Of a stretch of 64,000 nucleotides of DNA, positions 1 to 8,942 are shown piece after piece. Below the pieces are notes generated by a model. The model ran no database searches and was not told where the DNA came from. It saw only the letters and a program-made list of their open reading frames with translations. This DNA comes from Williamsia serinedens (lineage in GTDB: Bacteria; Actinomycetota; Actinomycetes; Mycobacteriales; Mycobacteriaceae). Numbering within the stretch: the stretch's first letter is position 1; each line of letters starts with the position of its first letter. The position numbers and the translations under genes were made by a program. The stretch lies in the NCBI RefSeq assembly GCF_024171725.1, contig NZ_JAMTCG010000002.1, positions 124,001 to 188,000 of the forward strand, in the 5' to 3' direction.

Positions 1-1
1 C

Positions 2-622
2 GATCTGCATCCCGACGGGTTGTCGGGGGCCGGTGTGCTCGATGTCGGCGGCGGTCCCGGCTACTTCGCCGACGGGTTCGCCGCCCGCGGCGCGCACTAC
101 GTCTCCGCCGAACCCGATCCGGCCGAGCTGCACGCGGCGGGGCTCCCGCATCGCGCGACGGTCCGCGCGTCCGGCATGGCGTTGCCGTTCGCGGACGGCG
201 CGTTCGACGTGGTGTTCTCGTCGAACGTCGTCGAGCACGTGTCCGATCCGTGGCGGATGTGCGCCGAGATGCTGCGCGTGACGCGGCCCGGCGGCACGAC
301 GGTCATCAGCTACACGCTCTGGTACGGCCCGTTCGGCGGGCACGAGATGGGGCTGACCCACTACCTCGGCGGGCACCGTGCAGCGCGGATGTACACCCGG
401 CGCCACGGTCATCCGCCGAAGAACCTTTTCGGCACCAGCCTCTTTCGGGTCACTGCCGCCGACGGGCTGCGCTGGGCGCGGTCGGTTCCGTCGTCGGAGG
501 CTGTGCTCATCGGCGCGTTCCCGCGCTACCTGCCGTCCTGGATGTGGTGGGTCATGCGCGTCCCTGGTCTTCGAGAACTGTTGGGCAGCAACCTCGTTCT
601 CGTTTTCCGTAGAGCCGGCTGA
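2..622 (+). CDS. SAM-dependent methyltransferase, 5' end outside window
   Basis: The reading frame is already open at base 2, so the true start lies upstream; the first in-window start (TTG at 20) is unlikely to be used. The class I methyltransferase SAM loop reads VLDVGGGPGYF, followed by an acidic residue at the end of the second strand (SAEPDP) and the motif SSNVVEHVSDP. From memory, the middle and C-terminus (GPFGGHEMGL, HYLGG, SNLVLVF) match mycobacterial Rv0224c-type methyltransferases closely. The substrate is unknown. The gene ends inside the first unit of the 20-nt repeat array. Confidence 0.85.
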   Translation, partial: DLHPDGLSGAGVLDVGGGPGYFADGFAARGAHYVSAEPDPAELHAAGLPHRATVRASGMALPFADGAFDVVFSSNVVEHVSDPWRMCAEMLRVTRPGGTTVISYTLWYGPFGGHEMGLTHYLGGHRAARMYTRRHGHPPKNLFGTSLFRVTAADGLRWARSVPSSEAVLIGAFPRYLPSWMWWVMRVPGLRELLGSNLVLVFRRAG

Positions 623-764
623 CGCTCCACATCCAGGGTTGCCGCTCCGGTTGTGGGGTCGGCGCTCCACATTCATGATTCGCGCTCCACATCCAGGGTT
701 CGCGCTCCGGATTTTCGAGGACGCTCCGGATGTATCCGGAGCGTCCTCGAATATGTGGAGCGTC
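621..764. repeat. 20-nt tandem repeat array with terminal inverted units
   Basis: Five consecutive 20-base units start at 621, 641, 661, 681 and 701, each carrying CGCTCC at positions 3-8 (for example CGCGCTCCACATCCAGGGTT). A sixth starts one base out of phase at 720. The array ends with two units in the opposite orientation, seen as GGAGCG at 738-743 and 757-762. It fills most of the gap between the methyltransferase and the DUF222 gene. It has no spacers like a CRISPR and no insertion-sequence ends. Confidence 0.8.
714..751. other. perfect 17-bp stem-loop inside the repeat array
   Basis: Bases 714-730 (TTCGAGGACGCTCCGGA) are the exact reverse complement of 735-751, separated by the loop TGTA. 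It forms where a direct unit meets an inverted one. It lies downstream of the methyltransferase and could stop or protect its transcript, but no T-run follows on either strand, so a classical terminator is not supported. Confidence 0.8.
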
Positions 765-856
765 AACGGTGCCGGGGCAGTGACGCCGATGCGCGACGCA
801 ACGCCTGGTTGTCCACAGGGCGAGTTCGGGCCTCCGTTCTTGTCGGTGGCCGCCTG

Positions 857-862
857 TACGAT
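857..862 (+). promoter_or_regulatory. -10 hexamer for a leaderless DUF222 transcript
   Basis: TACGAT lies 7 nt before the ATG at 870, the spacing expected when transcription starts at the start codon itself. No convincing -35 was seen. Confidence 0.5.
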
Positions 863-869
863 CGAACGC

Positions 870-2513
870 ATGAGCGACACGGCCACCGCCTTCGACACCT
901 CCGGTGTGGTGGCGTCGCTGGCTGCCGACGACAAGCACTCCGCGGCTGAGCTCGTCGAGGTGTTGTCGCATTGCCGGTCCATCACCGCCTCCGCCGACTA
1001 TCGGATGATCTGTGCTGCGTCGCTGATCCACGACGAGCGCTGCGAGGACTACCTGGTCGAGGTCGCCGCCCACGATTCCGGTGAACGTGCCTCGGTCGAC
1101 GAGCTGATGGCCGCGGGGATGGACCACCTCGCCGGGCGGGATCCGCGCGCCGAGTACGGCCCCGACGGGTTGGAGCGGGCGACCGCCGAAGTCGGTGCCG
1201 TCCTCAACGTGCCCGCCGCGAAGGCGCGGGAGATCATCACCGCCGGTGACACCGCGCGGTACCGGCTGGTCTTCACCGGCCAAGCCCTCGCCGTGGGACG
1301 CATCGACCTGGCCGGGTTCCTGCTCATCTGCACCCGCACCAAGCTGGTCGTCGACCCAGAGCTGGTGAAAATCCTCGACACCCACATCGCCCAAGCCCTG
1401 TTCGACCGGCCACCCCTGTCCCGGGCACGCCTCGGCGCGATGGTCGACGCCATCGTCGCCACCATCGACCCCGACGCCCTGCTGCGCCGCAAAGAACGCG
1501 CTGCCGCCGACCGGGACGTCACCATCCGCCCCGACCGCTTCCAACCCGGTGCCTCCCGGGTGTCGGCGTCCCTGCCGATGACCGACGCCGCCGCCATCGA
1601 CGCCCGGCTCACCGCCATGGCCGCCTCCGTACACACCGGTGATCCTCGAACCCGCGCGCAGCGCCGCGCCGACGCCCTCATCGCCCTCGCCGCCGGAGTG
1701 GATCACCTGGTCTGCGGCTGCGACACCTGCACCGCCGCGACCGATATCGATCCCGGCACCGACATCGATGTCGATGTCGAGAACGACGTGGACATCGACG
1801 CGACCGTGGAGCTTGCGCCCGTCGTCGACGAGCCTGCACCGATGAGTGAGCCGTCCGCGCCGCAGCCGATCGCACCGCCCGTCACGGCGGCGCAGCCCTT
1901 CTTCCACATCGTGGTCAACCTGTCGACGCTGCTCGGTCTGGACGACCAACCCGGCTACCTCGACGGCCGCGGGATCATCGACGCCGACACCATGCGCGCC
2001 CTCCTCGCCGACGCCGAGCGCGAATTCCTCCGCCGCGACGACCCCGCCCGCGCCGCGACATCGGCATCGACTTACGTGCCGTCGAAGAAACTGCAGGCCC
2101 TCGTCCGCGCCGGCGAACTCTGCTGCACCTTCCCCGGCTGCTCCGCACCCGCCTGGTCAGTCGACCTCGACCACACCGACCCGTTCGACCACCGAAACCC
2201 AAACAGTGGCGGGCAGACAACGAGATCGAATCTCAAACCGCTGTGCCGGTTCCACCACCGCATCAAGACGTTCGACAAAGCCTGGCAGGACTATCAGTCC
2301 CCGCTGGGTGAGGCGTTCTTCCACTCCCCGACCGGCCACATGTTCCTCGGCAACGCCTACACCGCCGTCGACATCTTCCCCGCCCTCGGACCACCCGCAA
2401 AGCCCGAGAACCACCCCGCCAGAACCACACTCGCCACCCGACGCGTCGAGAAACGCGCCGCACACCTGCGCGCCGTCGAACGCGCCGAGGACGCGAACCC
2501 GCCGCCGTTCTGA
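870..2513 (+). CDS. DUF222 / HNH endonuclease domain protein
   Basis: This is a 547-residue protein of the REP13E12-like actinobacterial family: an N-terminal DUF222 region, an acidic linker rich in D, I and V around residues 290-320, and a C-terminal HNH nuclease domain. The HNH signature is visible as DLDHTDPFDH, then NLKPLCRFHHRIK, with an upstream CC/C pair (CCTFPGC) likely to bind zinc. The ATG at 870 is chosen because the family sequence begins there and TACGAT sits 7 nt upstream; the frame is open further 5' but crosses the repeat array. The biological role of the family is not established; many members occur in multiple genomic copies. Confidence 0.85.
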   Translation: MSDTATAFDTSGVVASLAADDKHSAAELVEVLSHCRSITASADYRMICAASLIHDERCEDYLVEVAAHDSGERASVDELMAAGMDHLAGRDPRAEYGPDGLERATAEVGAVLNVPAAKAREIITAGDTARYRLVFTGQALAVGRIDLAGFLLICTRTKLVVDPELVKILDTHIAQALFDRPPLSRARLGAMVDAIVATIDPDALLRRKERAAADRDVTIRPDRFQPGASRVSASLPMTDAAAIDARLTAMAASVHTGDPRTRAQRRADALIALAAGVDHLVCGCDTCTAATDIDPGTDIDVDVENDVDIDATVELAPVVDEPAPMSEPSAPQPIAPPVTAAQPFFHIVVNLSTLLGLDDQPGYLDGRGIIDADTMRALLADAEREFLRRDDPARAATSASTYVPSKKLQALVRAGELCCTFPGCSAPAWSVDLDHTDPFDHRNPNSGGQTTRSNLKPLCRFHHRIKTFDKAWQDYQSPLGEAFFHSPTGHMFLGNAYTAVDIFPALGPPAKPENHPARTTLATRRVEKRAAHLRAVERAEDANPPPF

Positions 2514-2550
2514 GTTCCACCGCGACCCGCGCGCGTAACGTCCATCGACC

Positions 2551-3399
2551 ATGGGTGTGTACGCGGTGACCGGGAGCGCGTCGGGCATGGGTGCGGCAGT
2601 TGCCGAACGACTTCGGGCCGACGGGCACCGGGTGATCGGGGTCGACCGGGCTGACGCCGACGTCGTCGCCGACCTGTCGACCCCCGACGGTCGGTCTGCC
2701 GCGGCCCGCGAGGTTCTGACGACCGCAGGAGACCGTCTCGACGGCGCGGTCATGGCAGCGGGGATGGGCCCGACGCCCGGGAAGATCGCGACCGTGGCGC
2801 AGGTCAACGTGCTCGGCGTCACCGATCTGCTCACCGCGTGGCTCCCCGCCCTGCAGGCGACGCGCGGCAAGGCCGTCGTGTTCGGCTCGAACTCGAGCAC
2901 GACGACCCCGTTCGTCCCCCGCGGCGCGACACGGCGACTGGTCGCGGGTGACGTCGCCGGCGCCATCCGGATCCTGCGCCGCATCCCGCCGCTCGCGCCG
3001 GTGACCACGTACGCCGCGTCGAAGGTCGCAGTGACCCAGTGGGTCCGTACCCACGCGACGTCGCCGGAATGGGCAGGGGCCGGCGTCTGCCTCAACGTGA
3101 TCTGCCCCGGCGCCGTCGAGACCCCGCTGCTGCAGGGACAACTCGACGGCGCGACGGGCGGCCACGTCCGCCGGTTCCCCATCCCGATCCGGCGCTTCGG
3201 TACCGCATCCGAGATCGCGGAGTGGGTTCTGCTCATGCTCTCGCCGGCCGCGGACACCATGGTCGGCAGCGTCGTGACCGTGGACGGCGGCACCGACGCG
3301 TGGTTCCGCGCCCGCGACTGGCCGCGGCCGCCCCGACCCCGCGCCGTCCCGCGCTACCTCGTCCGGATGGCCACGTGGCGGCGACAGGCCCGCCGCTGA
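2551..3399 (+). CDS. short-chain dehydrogenase, 3-alpha-hydroxysteroid dehydrogenase-like
   Basis: This 282-residue SDR has the cofactor loop TGSASGMGA at the N-terminus, the catalytic YxxxK as YAASK, and late motifs (PGAVETPLL, VDGGTDA) resembling the Comamonas 3-alpha-hydroxysteroid dehydrogenase/carbonyl reductase branch; the segment ADVVADLSTPDGR is typical of that branch. It would reduce or oxidise a hydroxyl/ketone pair with NAD(P). Substrate assignment to steroids is inference. The likely -10 TAACGT (2536-2541) is 9 nt before the ATG, suggesting a leaderless single gene. The insertion around residues 115-145 is arginine-rich and longer than usual. Confidence 0.8.
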   Translation: MGVYAVTGSASGMGAAVAERLRADGHRVIGVDRADADVVADLSTPDGRSAAAREVLTTAGDRLDGAVMAAGMGPTPGKIATVAQVNVLGVTDLLTAWLPALQATRGKAVVFGSNSSTTTPFVPRGATRRLVAGDVAGAIRILRRIPPLAPVTTYAASKVAVTQWVRTHATSPEWAGAGVCLNVICPGAVETPLLQGQLDGATGGHVRRFPIPIRRFGTASEIAEWVLLMLSPAADTMVGSVVTVDGGTDAWFRARDWPRPPRPRAVPRYLVRMATWRRQARR

Positions 3400-3405
3400 T
3401 CCCGA

Positions 3406-4251
3406 TCAGCCCGCGGGCACCGCGCACCGCAGCAGACCGGTCGACGACGTCGCGGTCGTCAGCACCTGGCCGTCACGGGAGATGGTGCAGGTGACGGAGC
3501 CGCTGAGGACCACGGCGGTGAGCGACGGGTCGGAGTCGACGGTCGCGGCCACCGACCAGGGCGGGGTGATCAGCGTCGGCGACACCTTCAGCGTCGTCCC
3601 CGACGCGAAGGTCACGCCGAGCACCTGACCGTTGCCGCTCAGCTGGTACAGCACCTGCCCCGGTGCGGCGGACGCGCTCGGCTGACCGCCGTCCTGCGGG
3701 GTCGACGGGTCGGCGAAGGTCGGGAACAGGTTGTCTGTGGAGGGCGCCGGCTCGGAGGTGCTCGACGCCGCGGCGGCGGTGTCGTCGGACGAGTCCGACC
3801 GGCTGATCAGGAAGTACCCGGCCACCAGCGCGACGACGAGGATCAACGCCACGACCGCGGCGATGAGCCACAGGGTGCGCGACGACCCACCGTTCGGCGG
3901 CGGTGGCCCTCCCGCCGGCGCGTACTCGCCGTACCCCTGCCCATAGCCGGGTGGCGGGGTGCCCGGACCGCCCGAGAACTGCTGGGTCGGCCCGTAAGCA
4001 GGGCCGCCGTACACCGGTCCCTGCGTGGCGTACGGGTCCGGCTGTCCGTACGGCTGCTGACCGTAGGGCTGCTGCGCGTACGGGTCCGGTGGGGCGTACG
4101 GGTCGAACGCCCGCGTCGGCGGGTTCTGCTGCGGATACGGGTTCGGCTGGTAGGGCCCGGCGGCCTCCGTCGGCGGGTCGACCGGCCGCCACTGACCGTC
4201 GTCGGGCCGCGACGGGTCGTCGGGCCGACGGTCGTCGGGTCGATCGGTCAT
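3406..4251 (-). CDS. MmpS-like membrane protein with Tyr/Pro/Gln-rich N-terminal tail
   Basis: The 281-residue protein has three parts. About 125 cytoplasmic residues are rich in Pro, Tyr, Gln and Gly, with repeated PYG/QQPYG and DPYA units. One transmembrane helix follows (LWLIAAVVALILVVALVAGYF). The extracytoplasmic C-terminal domain looks like the MmpS fold: LYQLSGNGQ, then PPWS and VTCTISRDGQV match the GSG, LPWS and ITC.I.VDG positions I recall for MmpS proteins. MmpS proteins partner MmpL transporters, but here the neighbour upstream on the same strand is a MacB/FtsX-type ABC exporter 68 nt away, so it may be an accessory of that exporter. The MmpS assignment is by eye. Confidence 0.65.
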   Translation of the reverse strand: MTDRPDDRRPDDPSRPDDGQWRPVDPPTEAAGPYQPNPYPQQNPPTRAFDPYAPPDPYAQQPYGQQPYGQPDPYATQGPVYGGPAYGPTQQFSGGPGTPPPGYGQGYGEYAPAGGPPPPNGGSSRTLWLIAAVVALILVVALVAGYFLISRSDSSDDTAAAASSTSEPAPSTDNLFPTFADPSTPQDGGQPSASAAPGQVLYQLSGNGQVLGVTFASGTTLKVSPTLITPPWSVAATVDSDPSLTAVVLSGSVTCTISRDGQVLTTATSSTGLLRCAVPAG

Positions 4252-4319
4252 CGGCGGCCTCCTGCACGGTGCGACGCCTCGACGATCAAGGCGCCTCCAG
4301 TGTGCCGGAACCGCTCGCG

Positions 4320-6863
4320 TCAGACGTCGGAGATCGCCTCGAGCGGGTTGGTCCGCGCGGCACGGACCGCGGGCCACAGCGCCGCGACCACCCCGACGAC
4401 CGCCGCGGCGACCAGCGTGATGCCGATCAGCGAGTACGGCAGCACCGCACGGGTGATCCCGAGGTCCTTGAACGTGCGGACCACGGCGACACCGAACCCG
4501 CTGCCCAGGATCACCCCCAGCACGGCACCGAAGATCGCGATGAGCACCGACTCGATGTAGATCGTCCGCCGCACCTGCGCCCGCGCCATCCCGATCGCGC
4601 GCAGCATTCCGATCTCCCGCTTGCGTTCGATCACCGACAGCGCCAGCGTGTTGATGATGCCGAGCACCGCGATCACCAACGCCAACCCGAGCATCGCGTA
4701 GAGCACCGCGAGCATCTGGTCGATCTGCGACGACGCCTGTCCGGCGAACTCCGCCCGGTCCTCCACCTGCACCGTCAGGTAGTCCTTCGTGGCGGCGGTC
4801 AGGTCCGTGCGCAGCTTGTCGACCGACACACCGTCTTTCGCCGTCACCAGGATCAGGCGGTCGGACCGGTAGGACGCGGGCACCAGCTTCTCGTACGCGG
4901 CCGACCCCATCTGCCAGGGATCGAGGACCTGGTTGTCGGCGAAGACACCCGTGACCCGCACGGGGACGACGGTCCCGTCGTACCCGGTGAAGGTGACGGT
5001 GTCGCCGAGCTTCCACCCCTTCGCGTCACTCGTCTTCTGCGACACGATCATCCCGTCGGCCGGGATCGTCGCCGACCCCGATCGCATCTCGTACGGCGTG
5101 ACCTTCTCGAGGTCACCGGCGGGCGAGATGCCGGTCACCGCATCGGTTCCCACCTTCGCGGCGACGATCCGGAACGAGACCGCGGTCGCGACGTCCGGCG
5201 AGTTCGTCGCAGCTGCGACGACGGACGTCGGCAGCGAACCCTGATCGGAGGTCGTCAGGACGAGATCCGCGCTGAGGTTCTTGTCGATGGTGTCGTCGAT
5301 CGAGCCCTTCAGACTCGACCCGAACGTGCCGACGACGGCGACCAGGATGAGCCCGAGCGTGAGCGCGAAGGCCGTCGCGGCCGTCCGACGCGGATTGCGA
5401 ACGGCGTTGGTACGGGCCAACACCCCGATCTTCCCGAACGGCCGTCCCAGGACGCGGCCGAGCAGCCCGACCGCAGGCCGCGACAACGCCGGCGCGGCGA
5501 ACACCACCGCGAGGATCATCACGAACGCGCCGACCCCGACGGTCGCGGCCCAGCTCGCACCCTGGCCGGTGGTGCCGACGCCGATGAGCACCACACCGAT
5601 CACCGCGAGCAGCGCACCGATCAATGTGCGGCGTCTCAGCGACGTGGCACCGTCGGTCTGGCTCTCCCGCATCGCCTCGACCGGCGACACCTGGGCTGCG
5701 CGCCGGGCCGGCGCGTAGGCGCTGACCATCGTGACGACGATGCCGACCGCCATGCACGCGATCACCGCGCTCGGCGTGATCGCCAACGACGCCGACGGCA
5801 GACCGGAGTTGGACGACGTGATCGCACGCAGCAGCGCGGCGAGACCGATCCCGATGCCGAGCCCGACGACACCGCCGAACACACCGACGACGAACGCCTC
5901 GAGCAACACCGATCGGGTGATCTGGCTGCGCGAGGCACCGATCGCCCGCAGCAGCGCCAACTCCCGGACGCGCTGGGCGATGATCATCGAGAAGGTGTTG
6001 TAGATGATGAACGTCCCGACGACGAGCCCGATCGCGGCGAACCCGAGCAGGATGTAGTTGAAGACGTCGAGGAACTTGTTGACCTGGTCCTTCTCCTGCT
6101 GCCGGACCTGCGCGCCGGTCTGCACCGAGTAGTCGGACCCGACCACCGACTCGATCCGCTGCGTCAACTGCTCCGACGAGACACCCTGCACCGCAGACGC
6201 TTCCACGTACGCCGGCGAGCCGTCGGAGAACAGGTCCCGTGCGACGGACTGCTGCATCTGGACGTTGACGTAGCCGCCGGTGTCCTGCGGGAGGTCGAGG
6301 ATGCCGACCACCTTCACGGTGATGGGTGCGGCGGAACCGCGGCTGACGACGAGCTTCGTGGTCGACCCGACCGACAGCCCTGCCTTGGTGGCCGCGGACT
6401 GGTTCAGTGCGATCTCACCGGTTCCCTGCGGGGCCCGTCCGCCGGGCTCGAGCTTGCTGTCGGTGGGCGACAACGATTCCGAGCTCGGCAGGAACGCGGT
6501 GCCGATGCTCGGCGCCCCACCCGTCTGCAGCGCTGTCCCGTCGGCCGTGGCGATGGTGACCGGCGCCGAGTAGCGCGGCACGAGCTTCGCGATGCCGAGC
6601 TTCTGCCGGTCGGCGTTCAGCGTGTCCAGGACGGAGTTGGGGATCCCGTTGGCCTGCGTCTCCTTCGGGCTGACGCGGGTGTCGACGCCCAGCGCGACCC
6701 CGTCGAAGATCGTGGAGAACGCCGAGGAGATGGTGGCCGTGAAGATGATCGACCCGGCGACGAACGACGTGCCGAGCACCACCGAGAGCACGGTGAGGAC
6801 GAGACGGACCTTGTGCGCGGCCAGGTTCCGCAGGGACACCCGCCGCATCGCAGAGCCGGCCAT
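4320..6863 (-). CDS. ABC transporter permease, FtsX/MacB type, two FtsX domains
   Basis: The 847-residue permease has an N-terminal helix (VRLVLTVLSVVLGTSFVAG), a large extracytoplasmic domain, an FtsX core around residues 250-400 (LRAIGASRSQI), a second extracytoplasmic domain and a C-terminal FtsX core (IGMLRAIGMARAQVRR). This is the layout of full-length actinobacterial lipoprotein/peptide-type exporters. Its ATG overlaps the stop of the ATPase gene as TGATG, so the two are translationally coupled. Substrate is unknown; lipid, lipoprotein or antimicrobial export are the usual roles. Confidence 0.85.
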   Translation of the reverse strand: MAGSAMRRVSLRNLAAHKVRLVLTVLSVVLGTSFVAGSIIFTATISSAFSTIFDGVALGVDTRVSPKETQANGIPNSVLDTLNADRQKLGIAKLVPRYSAPVTIATADGTALQTGGAPSIGTAFLPSSESLSPTDSKLEPGGRAPQGTGEIALNQSAATKAGLSVGSTTKLVVSRGSAAPITVKVVGILDLPQDTGGYVNVQMQQSVARDLFSDGSPAYVEASAVQGVSSEQLTQRIESVVGSDYSVQTGAQVRQQEKDQVNKFLDVFNYILLGFAAIGLVVGTFIIYNTFSMIIAQRVRELALLRAIGASRSQITRSVLLEAFVVGVFGGVVGLGIGIGLAALLRAITSSNSGLPSASLAITPSAVIACMAVGIVVTMVSAYAPARRAAQVSPVEAMRESQTDGATSLRRRTLIGALLAVIGVVLIGVGTTGQGASWAATVGVGAFVMILAVVFAAPALSRPAVGLLGRVLGRPFGKIGVLARTNAVRNPRRTAATAFALTLGLILVAVVGTFGSSLKGSIDDTIDKNLSADLVLTTSDQGSLPTSVVAAATNSPDVATAVSFRIVAAKVGTDAVTGISPAGDLEKVTPYEMRSGSATIPADGMIVSQKTSDAKGWKLGDTVTFTGYDGTVVPVRVTGVFADNQVLDPWQMGSAAYEKLVPASYRSDRLILVTAKDGVSVDKLRTDLTAATKDYLTVQVEDRAEFAGQASSQIDQMLAVLYAMLGLALVIAVLGIINTLALSVIERKREIGMLRAIGMARAQVRRTIYIESVLIAIFGAVLGVILGSGFGVAVVRTFKDLGITRAVLPYSLIGITLVAAAVVGVVAALWPAVRAARTNPLEAISDV

Positions 6864-7648
6864 CAGGACGAGGCCCCGCGCGCCGGGTCGTCGAGGTCCC
6901 GCAGGAACGCGTACACGTCGTCGGCCGACGGCGATCGGAGCTCCTCCACGATGCGGCCGTCGGCGAGGAACACGACGCGATCGGCCCAGCTCGCCGCGCG
7001 CGGATCGTGGGTGACGATGACGACGGTCTGGCCGAACTCGTCGACCGCGGCACGCAGGATGCCCATGACCTCCGCCGACGACCGCGAGTCCAGGTTGCCG
7101 GTCGGCTCGTCGCCGAAGATGATCTGCGGCCGACCGACCAGCGCCCGCGCGCACGCGACACGCTGCTGCTGCCCGCCCGACAGCTCGCTCGGCCGGTGGT
7201 CGAGCCGCGCGGTGATGCCGAGTCGCTCGGTGACGGTGTCGAACCACTGCTGGTCCGGGGTGCGCCCGGCGATGTCGAGCGGCAGGGTGATGTTCTCGCG
7301 CGCGGTGAGCGTCGGCACCAGGTTGTAGGACTGGAAGACGAAGCCGATCCGGTCACGCCGGAGCCGCGTCATGGCCTTGTCGTCCAGGGTGGTGAGGTCG
7401 GTGTCGCCGATGGTCACCGATCCCCCGGAGACGGAGTCGAGGCCGGCGAGGCAGTGCATCAGCGTCGACTTGCCGGAGCCGGACGGCCCCATGATCGCGG
7501 TGAACTCTCCGGTCGCGAACGACACCGAGACGCCCTTGAGCGCCTCGACGGTGGTGTCTCCGCTGCCGTAGACCTTGCGGACGTCGTCGGCCCGGGCGGC
7601 GATGGTCGTCGTCGACGCGGCGTGACGCGGGCGCTCGTCGGTGCTCAT
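6863..7648 (-). CDS. ABC transporter ATPase, LolD/MacB family
   Basis: This 261-residue ATPase shows Walker A GPSGSGKST, the signature LSGGQQQR and Walker B IIFGDEPTGN. It pairs with the overlapping FtsX permease downstream. I use the ATG at 7648, which follows a purine-rich GAGAGAG stretch; an in-frame ATG at 7681 would add 11 residues (MSRMPPRERAP) and cannot be excluded. The 130 bases between this gene and the phytase-like gene upstream should hold the operon promoter; I found no clear elements there. Confidence 0.87.
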   Translation of the reverse strand: MSTDERPRHAASTTTIAARADDVRKVYGSGDTTVEALKGVSVSFATGEFTAIMGPSGSGKSTLMHCLAGLDSVSGGSVTIGDTDLTTLDDKAMTRLRRDRIGFVFQSYNLVPTLTARENITLPLDIAGRTPDQQWFDTVTERLGITARLDHRPSELSGGQQQRVACARALVGRPQIIFGDEPTGNLDSRSSAEVMGILRAAVDEFGQTVVIVTHDPRAASWADRVVFLADGRIVEELRSPSADDVYAFLRDLDDPARGASS

Positions 7649-7778
7649 GGGGGCTCGCTCTCTCGGGGGCATACGCGACATCGTCGCCCGACCACCGTAG
7701 TCACGGCATCCGGGCGGACCCTGAGAAATGTCCCTGAGGTGCGGTGATCCGCATCTCAGCCCCGGTCGGAGACCGGCA

Positions 7779-8861
7779 TCAGCTCAGCGCGAGCAGGTGG
7801 AACTTGGTGTGCTGGCGCGGGGTGGCGAAGTTGTCGTCGCTGACGAGGACCAGGGTGCGCCGACCATCGGCGAGCCGCGGACCGTAGGCCATGCCCTCGA
7901 CGTTGTCCGGACGCAGCAGCGGCAGCATGCCGAAGTCGAAGATGAGCCGCTTGGGCATCACGGTCTCCGAGCCGGAGAGCTTGTACTTCCCGCCGACCTG
8001 CGTCGCGCCGCGGGTCGTCGCGAGATAGACCTTGATGTCGTTGCGGTTCGTCGCGGGGTCATAGCCGCGTTCGAGGACGTAGAAGTCGGTGTTGTTCACC
8101 GCCAGGATCTCCGAGACATTCTTCGTCGCCCCGCGGCTCGCGCCCTTCGCGAGCGGGTCCGTGCGGTAGACGTACTCGCTGGTCCCGCGCGATCCGAACA
8201 CGGCCAGCCGCGACGAGGTGCCGGTGGCGATCGTCGGGCCGCCGCCGTCCTGCCGCAGCGCGTCCTCGGTCATCGCGGCGACGGTGCCATTCGGGGTGAC
8301 GGCGAGGCCCTCGAAGCCGTCGTTGACGCCCATGCCCTTGCCCGGGCCGGGGATGTAGGCCGACGGGATACGCAGGTCGCGCACGTAGACGCCCAGCGGG
8401 CTGACCACGCGGATCCACGGTCGGGCACCCTCGCTGCTGATGACGTAGTTCGGGCCGAGTCGGCGGATCGCCTCCATGTCCATCTGACCGGGCAGCAGCG
8501 GCAGCTGGTTCGGCGCGAGGACCGTCCCACCCCCGGTCAGCTGCGGTGTGGGCGCGGTGAACATGCCGTTCCCGGCGATCGGAAGCCGGAACTGGAAGTA
8601 GCGCGCCGGGCCGTACTGACCCTGGTCGTCGCTGATGCCGACGTAGTTGCCGCCGCCGATGTTCTCCAGACCCGAGATGCCGCCCCACCGCACCGGTGTC
8701 GGGATGAAGTTGTCGGGCACCGTCATCGTGGAGACGTAGCGCGCCGCAGGAGGTGCCGGGACCGCATGAGCGGCGCTGACACCGAGCGACAGGGCCGCGG
8801 CCGTGGCCGTCAGCAGCGAACCGACCCGGAGCAGGGGTGTGCCGACACGGCGCAGACTCAT
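7779..8861 (-). CDS. secreted esterase-like protein of the phytase-like family
   Basis: The 360-residue protein has a signal peptide (basic MSLRR start, hydrophobic core, likely cleavage after SAAHA). The mature part fits the esterase-like/phytase-like beta-propeller family (pfam13449): GGISGLE near the start, FEGLAV and EDAL in the middle, and DNVEGMAYG near the end. Members are predicted exported calcium-dependent propellers; few have a tested activity. It stands alone between pckA and the ABC operon on the same strand. Confidence 0.75.
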   Translation of the reverse strand: MSLRRVGTPLLRVGSLLTATAAALSLGVSAAHAVPAPPAARYVSTMTVPDNFIPTPVRWGGISGLENIGGGNYVGISDDQGQYGPARYFQFRLPIAGNGMFTAPTPQLTGGGTVLAPNQLPLLPGQMDMEAIRRLGPNYVISSEGARPWIRVVSPLGVYVRDLRIPSAYIPGPGKGMGVNDGFEGLAVTPNGTVAAMTEDALRQDGGGPTIATGTSSRLAVFGSRGTSEYVYRTDPLAKGASRGATKNVSEILAVNNTDFYVLERGYDPATNRNDIKVYLATTRGATQVGGKYKLSGSETVMPKRLIFDFGMLPLLRPDNVEGMAYGPRLADGRRTLVLVSDDNFATPRQHTKFHLLALS

Positions 8862-8942
8862 GGTGGCCGATGCTAGCGAATGCAGGATCGGCGGCGCGAC
8901 GCGAACGGTGTCAAACGTGACGCCGCCGATACCGACCCGGTA

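Noticed and set aside
378-869. In-frame upstream extension of the DUF222 gene through the repeat array
   Set aside because: It would overlap the methyltransferase gene and translate the repeats. The ATG at 870 with a -10 at 7 nt fits family length.
3903-7328. 1141-codon open frame on the plus strand opposite the ABC exporter genes
   Set aside because: It is antisense to three well-supported genes, has an extreme Arg/Asp/His composition and no recognisable domain. Long antisense frames are expected at this GC content.
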